Part shown: one piece after another, positions 57,990-64,000 of the stretch
How positions within the stretch are numbered: the first letter of the stretch is position 1
How the letters are laid out: each line of letters opens with the position of its first letter
Origin: Anisus vortex
Taxonomy: Eukaryota; Mollusca; Gastropoda; Planorbidae
DNA: 64,000 bases
NCBI GenBank assembly: GCA_949126835.1
Contig: OX421497.1
Coordinates: 30,863,742-30,927,741, forward strand
Direction of reading: 5' to 3'
Position numbers and translations under genes: made by a program
The notes under the pieces: generated by a model
The model's database searches: none
Told to the model about the DNA's origin: nothing
Seen by the model: the letters and a program-made list of their open reading frames with translations, nothing else

Positions 57990-60900
57990 GTCTTGTCCGA
58001 GCCTTAAAAAAAAGGTCTTACATATGTCTATTCTTATATCTCTGTTATTAGTTTCCTATATTTCAATATAAAACAAAATGACAGACGAAAAAACAAAAAG
58101 AAATAAATATAATAAAATAGACAATAAATTAGATAAGCCACATTTCCGTTATATTAATGAATCTATTGCTACATGCGAACAGATAACATACTTTGGTATT
58201 TACAACGAATTTTTACACCGCATTTTTTATCGTTCTTAGTTGTGTTAGTTTTTTTTTTTGTTTTTTTTTTTGTCATATTTTATTTATAAATCAATGGTTT
58301 GATATCTTAATTTGTGTATATTTTATGAACCCAACTATAATGGACGTACATGAAAGGAAGATTTTAAGGGTTCTAGTACCCCCTTTTTTTTCTTTTAATT
58401 TTTTATTCTTCAAGCTATTTTCCTGGAAACAATAAACCCTTCGTGAACAATATTGTTATTTCAACGCATGCTCATATCGTGGATATGTATATTTCAATAG
58501 AGATATCATTCCTACAGTTACCCATAGTACTTTGACCCATCTTTAGCTATTCTTTCTTGTCTACTTCGACTACATTACAATATGAACTTGTCTATGTTTT
58601 TGGACGTATGGGTTCGGGTTTTGTTGTGTATTTGTCAATGTTTGCGATGTGTCAATGTCTGTTTCGTACGCGATCAAGTTTGTGTCTTTATGTGGGTTGA
58701 TGTAATTTGTGTCGTATGCGCCGATGGTTTGCGCAACGTATAAACGAATGTTCGTGCCGCATAATATGTAGATGTTTGTGCAGTAGGCATCCGTGCTCAC
58801 TGATCTATAAAAAAAATAATGGATTGGGCCCGGAAATTATATTCTTGATGCCTAAATCATTAGGCTTTCATGTGACTTTCGCCTATGTATAAAACTATAT
58901 TACCCTAAACACTGACCTGTAAATACATTTTAAGTGAGTTAGACTTCCTTTTTATCGTATAGATTTTGTTCTAATTATAGGTGGTTTATTTCTAAAACCT
59001 GCCTATACGTTACGGAGAAGTGAATATTGTAAATGGTGAAATCAATTCTAGCCTCAATTTGCACATGCTAATGTATCATGGAGGCGCTATCCATTCTTGT
59101 CAATGTTTTGTGACGCGTTCGTCTAGGTTTATATGTGGTACAGCTGTCAATGTATTGTGATCTAGTATTTTTATGTTGGTGTCGCGTGCGACTATATTCG
59201 AAGGACTATGCGTTTACATTAATTTTGGTACAATGTTCTTTGTGCATCTGTGTACGTTTGTAGTTTATACGTTATAAAGCCCAACACCAGTCCTTCCATT
59301 ATAGCAGCATCCCCGCGATACATTCAGCTAGTCTACATTTGTTACAACTGTCTCTTTCTGTGGCTAAAAAAAACAAACAAGGGCTACGAGGGACAGAGTG
59401 GTAACAAATCATAAACCGAGAGAGACGACGAGTGCCCTGATAATATCTGTCTAGAGTTGTTCTTTTTGTCCCCATGTATCATCGCATTGAAATATGAATT
59501 GTATAGAACTGAAGGGGTGAAACTGTGAAGAGGAAAAAGAGGGGGGGGGGGGAAAGCTAGTTATTCTGAGAGAAGAAGATTGAGATAGGGGGGGGGGTAA
59601 TCTTCTATTTACGAGTGTCCTAATGAAATCTGAGACGAGTCTAGTAGAGTTGTGAATAGCTCCCACTCCCCCTCCTTCCCTTCCCCTCCCCCCATTTTTC
59701 TACCTACGGATACAATTATATTTTTTTCAAATGATTTTTTTCCCTAGGCAGGCTAGAGTAAATAGGTACGCAGCCTGACACGATGCCTTCTGTATATGTA
59801 TGTGTGTATGTGCCTGGGTGTGTGTGTGTGTGTCTGGTACACGCATGTATGTGTGTTTGATGTGCGGGTGTGTATGTGTATTCGCGTATGTGTGTGTGTC
59901 CCCCCCGTGTATTTGTACATTTGTACTGCTCGAATCTTCCTCCAATCGTACCCCCCTTCTCACACACTCCCTCTATTTCTCTCTCTCTCTCACACACACA
60001 CTCTCACACTCCCGCCCTCGTCTCCACCCCTCACATTTCATCGTGTACATGCGAGGCGTTCAATGTACATATCGCCATCGACTGGGCCCAACGCAGGAGT
60101 CGTGAGACGGTCGTGAAGAAAGAAGATGATATCATGTTGCTATCCGGGCCTAATCTTAATTAATACCAACACTATTTGCCCAACCGTCTCAATTAAACAC
60201 AGGGAAGGTGTTTTAAACGTATATAGGCCTATATATATATAGTGTATATATAGGCCTACATGTATATACAGTTCATTATTAGATGTATATTGTTGTAGCC
60301 TATGCGTATTCTTATTTCACACAGATATCAGGCACATAAAACAACAACTGAAAGAATGTAAGAAATGAGACAATAAAACTAGCTTATAGAATGGTCCCGC
60401 GAGTGTTTTAGGCATATCCTTATTTGATATTGGATGTTGTGATAAAAAAGGATCATCGACTCGTCCGTATCAGATACACTCTACTGGAACTAGTGAACAT
60501 TATATTTGATTCAGCGTTTGTTCTTAACTGATATAATGGCTGCTTCCATTGTTATACTTATCAGAATGGGAGTGGGGTGTGGCAGTCAAAAAGTGCTGTA
60601 AACAGCCCTGCTCTATCAGAATGGAGTCTATTATAAACAGTAAGAGCTGTCAACAGCTCTGATATTACTACTAAGTAGACAAGTGAATAGGCTTACCTAG
60701 AGAATAGAGTGTGTATTTTTTTTTAAGGAGATAAGCATGTTAAGACTGCATAGGCTTACGTCTCTCTCTCTAGCTTTTCCTGGGAAGTGAATGCTAAATG
60801 GGTCAAGTCTATGACAACCTAAGACCAACGTTCACATTCCTTCATTCACTAATTGTTAACATTCACAATGTGAAATATTTTAGGTTTTCTTTCCCTTAAA

Positions 60901-60997
60901 TACCACACATAAAATAATATAGGTCTATATATTACTATACATTTCATTAGACTCATGGTTTTGAGGATAATTTGATTAAAAGAATGGTATAGTTGAT
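57990..60997. other. Non-coding stretch
   Basis: A loosely repetitive patch at 58600-58800 contains GTCGTATGCG and GTTTGTGC-like words. A 12-G run lies at 59541-59552. TG- and CA-rich sequence at 59790-60010 creates overlapping artefactual frames on both strands. An AT-rich inverted patch with TATAGGCCTA twice lies at 60219-60257. No gene supported. Confidence 0.45.
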
Positions 60998-61308
60998 GAT
61001 TTAAAGAATGCTACAGAATAGTAGGCCCCTATAGATGCTGATTTAAAGAATGCTACAGAATAGTAGGCCCCTATAGATGCTGATTTAAAGAATGCTACAG
61101 AATAGTAGGCACCTATAGATGCTGATTTAAAGAATGCTACAGAATAGTAGGCCCCTATAGATGCTGATTTAAAGAATGCTACAGAATAGTAGGCCCCTAT
61201 AGATGCTGATTTAAAGAATGCTACAGAATAGTAGGCCCCTATAGATGCTGATTTAAAGAATGCTACAGAATAGTAGGCCCCTATAGATGCTGATTTAAAG
61301 AATGCTAG
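60998..61308. repeat. 42-bp minisatellite, 7 to 8 copies
   Basis: GATTTAAAGAATGCTACAG, AATAGTAGGCCCCTATAGATGCT units begin every 42 bp from 60998 to 61292 and are nearly identical (one C-to-A change near 61110). Diverged partial units flank both sides (60970-60997 and 61320-61385). Confidence 0.96.
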
Positions 61309-61385
61309 GCTTATATGTCTCGTTTCTGATTTAAATAATGGTAAGCATATATTTGATGATTTAAAGAAAGGTAGGCCTATAGTTG

Positions 61386-62072
61386 AAAAGAACTATCTAA
61401 AGCGGTCTGAGATGTGTAAAATGTTTGAAGAAGAAGGTGGTGGGAGTTGTGTGGGGGCGAGAGTTTGATAGGCGGGAAAATGTGAACGTTTTAAAGTTGT
61501 CAAGGGTTGAGGAAGATGACAAACGTGACGGCATTAACTTGTCCGGAACTCTGGGATACCATGTGACCGACATCTCGTGTTAGTCCAGTTGAGATCGGGG
61601 CGAAAGGGAAACAGTTGGTGGGGAGGAGTGGGGTTGTGTGAAAGCTCTTCTGTCCGGACGATTAAGTACGAGGTCAGGGTGATCGTATTATTTTCGCTTA
61701 GCCATTTTTTAAATTTCATTTTTGTAAATTGGCCATCTTAATCAGCATGTCTTCTAGCTTTCTCCATTACTTCCGGTTATGTTTATATAGACTCCAATAA
61801 CCAACAATATAGCTTATACAAAAAGCAGCGATTTTAACTCCTTTGCCCCTTTTACCATCTCAATACCAACAAACTGTGGGACTTACAAATTAGGCAGTGA
61901 TTGTGTACTTCAATTTAAAACTACTAGATTGGTAGTTTCACTGGAAATAACCAAATACTTGTAGATCCTAACTTTCTATGTCTTTTAAGACTTTTACTAT
62001 TTACGGCTTATTAAAGTTAGATCTAGTTCCTGTTTTACTGTAGATTTTTTTATACGTAAGGTGCTCTTATTC
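61386..62072. other. Non-coding DNA
   Basis: A G-rich patch at 61430-61700 contains a short minus-strand frame without features; the rest is AT-rich. Nothing recognised. Confidence 0.5.
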
Positions 62073-62220
62073 ATTTCTTTGTATTCATGTATAGTTATTT
62101 CTTAGTATTCATTTATAGGTCTATCTATTTCTTTGTATTCATTTTTAGGTCTATTTATTTCTTTGTATTCATTTATAGGTCTATTTATTTCTTTGTATTC
62201 ATCTATATTTATTTCTTGCT
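62073..62220. repeat. 24/30-bp tandem repeat
   Basis: ATTTCTTTGTATTCATTTAT units start at 62073, 62097, 62127, 62157, 62187 and 62211. Units carrying AGGTCTATTT are 30 bp; those without it are 24 bp. Confidence 0.88.
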
Positions 62221-63366
62221 ATTATATTCAACTATGTACTGATTTACTTTAATTATTAACCTTATAGAATTAATCCTACAATATTAAACAAAACTGTAAA
62301 TTAAAAAAGTAAAAAAAAATACAATTTCTCTTTGTGTTCTGCAAATTAATTTGTATTTTATAATAAATTATAAAAGGAAATAAATAATATATATATATAT
62401 GCACATAAAAACATGTGGAATGCAAGAATTAAAAAAAAATACAAATAATAGCGAAATGTTACGGTTTATTATAAATTGAATGCATCTGTCTTTGTTTGTT
62501 ATGACTTTTTTTTCATAACATGGAATGATACGTGCCAATAAAAATTAAATAATAACAAAATACAAAAAAAGAAAGTAACAGTGACTGGAATCGCGGTGGA
62601 ACTGTTCCAATGAATAGAGCTAGTCCGTAGACAAATATTTGTGTGGCAGTGTGGCACAAGTTACACACACAGGAATAAAAAAAATGTATTAAGAACATGG
62701 AACATCACAGAATAGTAAAGGGGGGAATGGCAAACACAGCTACACTGCCATCATGGGAAACAGTTTTTTTTTAAAGGAGGGCGGAGGGAGGGTTGATACA
62801 CCAGTGGACCTTTTTTTTTTTTTGGTGAATGTGTTCTTCTTAAACAGGGACATATTTTATGGTCTTTCTTTTTTCGTGTGTGGAAAAATGACCAGCTAAA
62901 ATGTTATAAATCTTAGTTGCTTGACGTTTAAGTGTTATAACAAGTATGAATGATGTGTGTGTCGGTGTAGTTGTGTTTTTCCTTTTAGGTAGGCCCTATG
63001 TCCTATTTATAAACATATACTTTGACACACTTGACAGGTTGTTGTTTTACACATACAAAAATATTTCTTATTTATTTAGCACACAAAAAAAGACTTTGTT
63101 GAAATTAATTAATTAATTAATTAATTCAGTAAACATTAATGCACGGATAGAAGTATAAAAAATATTTTGAAAAGGAATGTGCCATTGTTTGTTTTTAAAG
63201 TAATTAAAATATCATAATTATACTACCAAAAAAGTGTTTGTTGTTGTTTTTTTCAATCCAACAGTAAGATAAAACCAAATGAAAAAAAGTAGATGGAGAG
63301 TAGTGGTAATTAGTGATACAGTTTTATGTATAGTGATAGATTTGTTGTCAAACGATTGAACTAATA
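62221..63366. other. AT-rich non-coding DNA
   Basis: Contains a short (AT)n at 62387-62400 and (AATT)n at 63103-63125. No gene supported. Confidence 0.5.
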
Positions 63367-63555
63367 CGGCGCGGTTGAATTTATCATATTGTATTATACA
63401 ATATGTCATTGATTTAAGTCTTACAGTGCAGTGGAATTTATTACTAATTGTTTTATATGTCAGAAGTTTAATTCATACAGTAGGCCTACAGTTGAATTTA
63501 TTGCTAATTATTAAATATGTCAGACATTTAAGTCTTACAGTACGGTTGAATTGGT
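63367..63555. repeat. Decayed 53-61-bp tandem repeat, about 4 copies
   Basis: GGTTGAATTTAT and related words recur near 63372, 63432, 63490 and 63543, each followed or preceded by ATATGTCA and TTTAAGTCTTACAGT. Spacing varies from 53 to 61 bp. Confidence 0.75.
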
Positions 63556-64000
63556 TACTAAGCGTTTGAAAAAATATAACAAAACTGTAACACATGTATG
63601 ACAACTCCCTCCTATATCCACACAATATTTGTTTAGCTGAAAATACTATCTATAACAACATAATAACTTGAAGTGTTCTACTCACGTGAACAATTAGATA
63701 GTTCTTTTAATGTTCGAGTAAGGTTCATGTTTGCTAATACTTTATGGCAGTGATATTCATTATATGAACCATTAAATCTCAGGATAAGACAACTGCTATA
63801 ATTTCTTATTTGTCTGATTCTAAATTGAAAAACAAAAAAAAACCACAATAATGTTGACATGTGTAGTGAATTCATTGAAGTTTTGCTTTAAAAAATTTGT
63901 TTCAGACTGAAACAGAACACTGTGAATAAAAACCTATTCGAATTGTGGATAGTCTATTACAATTTAATTGTGATTAGTCCAGATCTAGTTATGTTGAGGA
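63556..64000. other. AT-rich DNA to the window end
   Basis: No gene, RNA or repeat was recognised. Confidence 0.5.

Noticed and set aside
59716..60163. Overlapping frames on both strands near 59.8-60.1 kb
   Set aside because: They are produced by TG/CA-rich simple sequence and contradict each other.

Overview
This is a window of animal nuclear DNA with almost no protein-coding sequence. It is AT-rich and peppered with microsatellites, long G/C homopolymers, tRNA-derived SINEs, LINE 3' ends, many short DNA-transposon derivatives (MITEs) and an unusually dense set of minisatellites. The recurring AGGCCTA-type words, frequent tagatctagatct-like strings, GATA/GACA arrays and SINE/LINE style suggest a mollusc, probably a gastropod. 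That is an inference from sequence texture, not proof. There is no operon structure, rRNA gene, prophage or CRISPR, and nothing bacterial. No complete gene could be read.

Layout: 1-494 is a perfect 29-bp tandem array. 495-9400 is non-coding DNA with a 32-bp minisatellite (2389-2557), a 50-bp duplication (5941-6040), a hAT-type MITE with a perfect 8-bp target duplication nested in an older dispersed repeat (6581-6769), and a GATA array. 9420-17000 holds a second hAT MITE with a perfect target duplication, a 25/30-bp minisatellite, a degenerate hAT-like element, a complete copy of an unclassified MITE family (15351-15639) and a 56-bp array. 20365-24400 is a roughly 4-kb array of a 17-bp unit with higher-order structure, split by a MITE. 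25570-25996 is a GACA/GATA compound microsatellite. 28541-29119 holds a SINE fragment and a third hAT MITE. 32223-32716 looks like a non-autonomous Helitron carrying a tRNA-like segment. 35363-43283 carries SINEs and three LINE 3' remnants. 43520-43977 is a composite of the 15351 MITE family. 47097-47169 is a 73-bp piggyBac-like MITE. 49855-64000 is dominated by further minisatellites and SINE pieces.

Two places may belong to real genes. On the plus strand, an ATG mini-exon at 45558-45596 with a good donor is followed by a 101-bp open exon at 46353-46453 with a strong acceptor and a GTAAGT donor; the reading phase is compatible. On the minus strand, a 136-codon open stretch at 55712-56122 is GC-richer than its surroundings and looks globular, with a hydrophobic segment. 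Neither could be assigned to a family. The window is best read as intergenic or intronic DNA shaped by repeated MITE insertion and tandem-repeat expansion. The features do not form a pathway.
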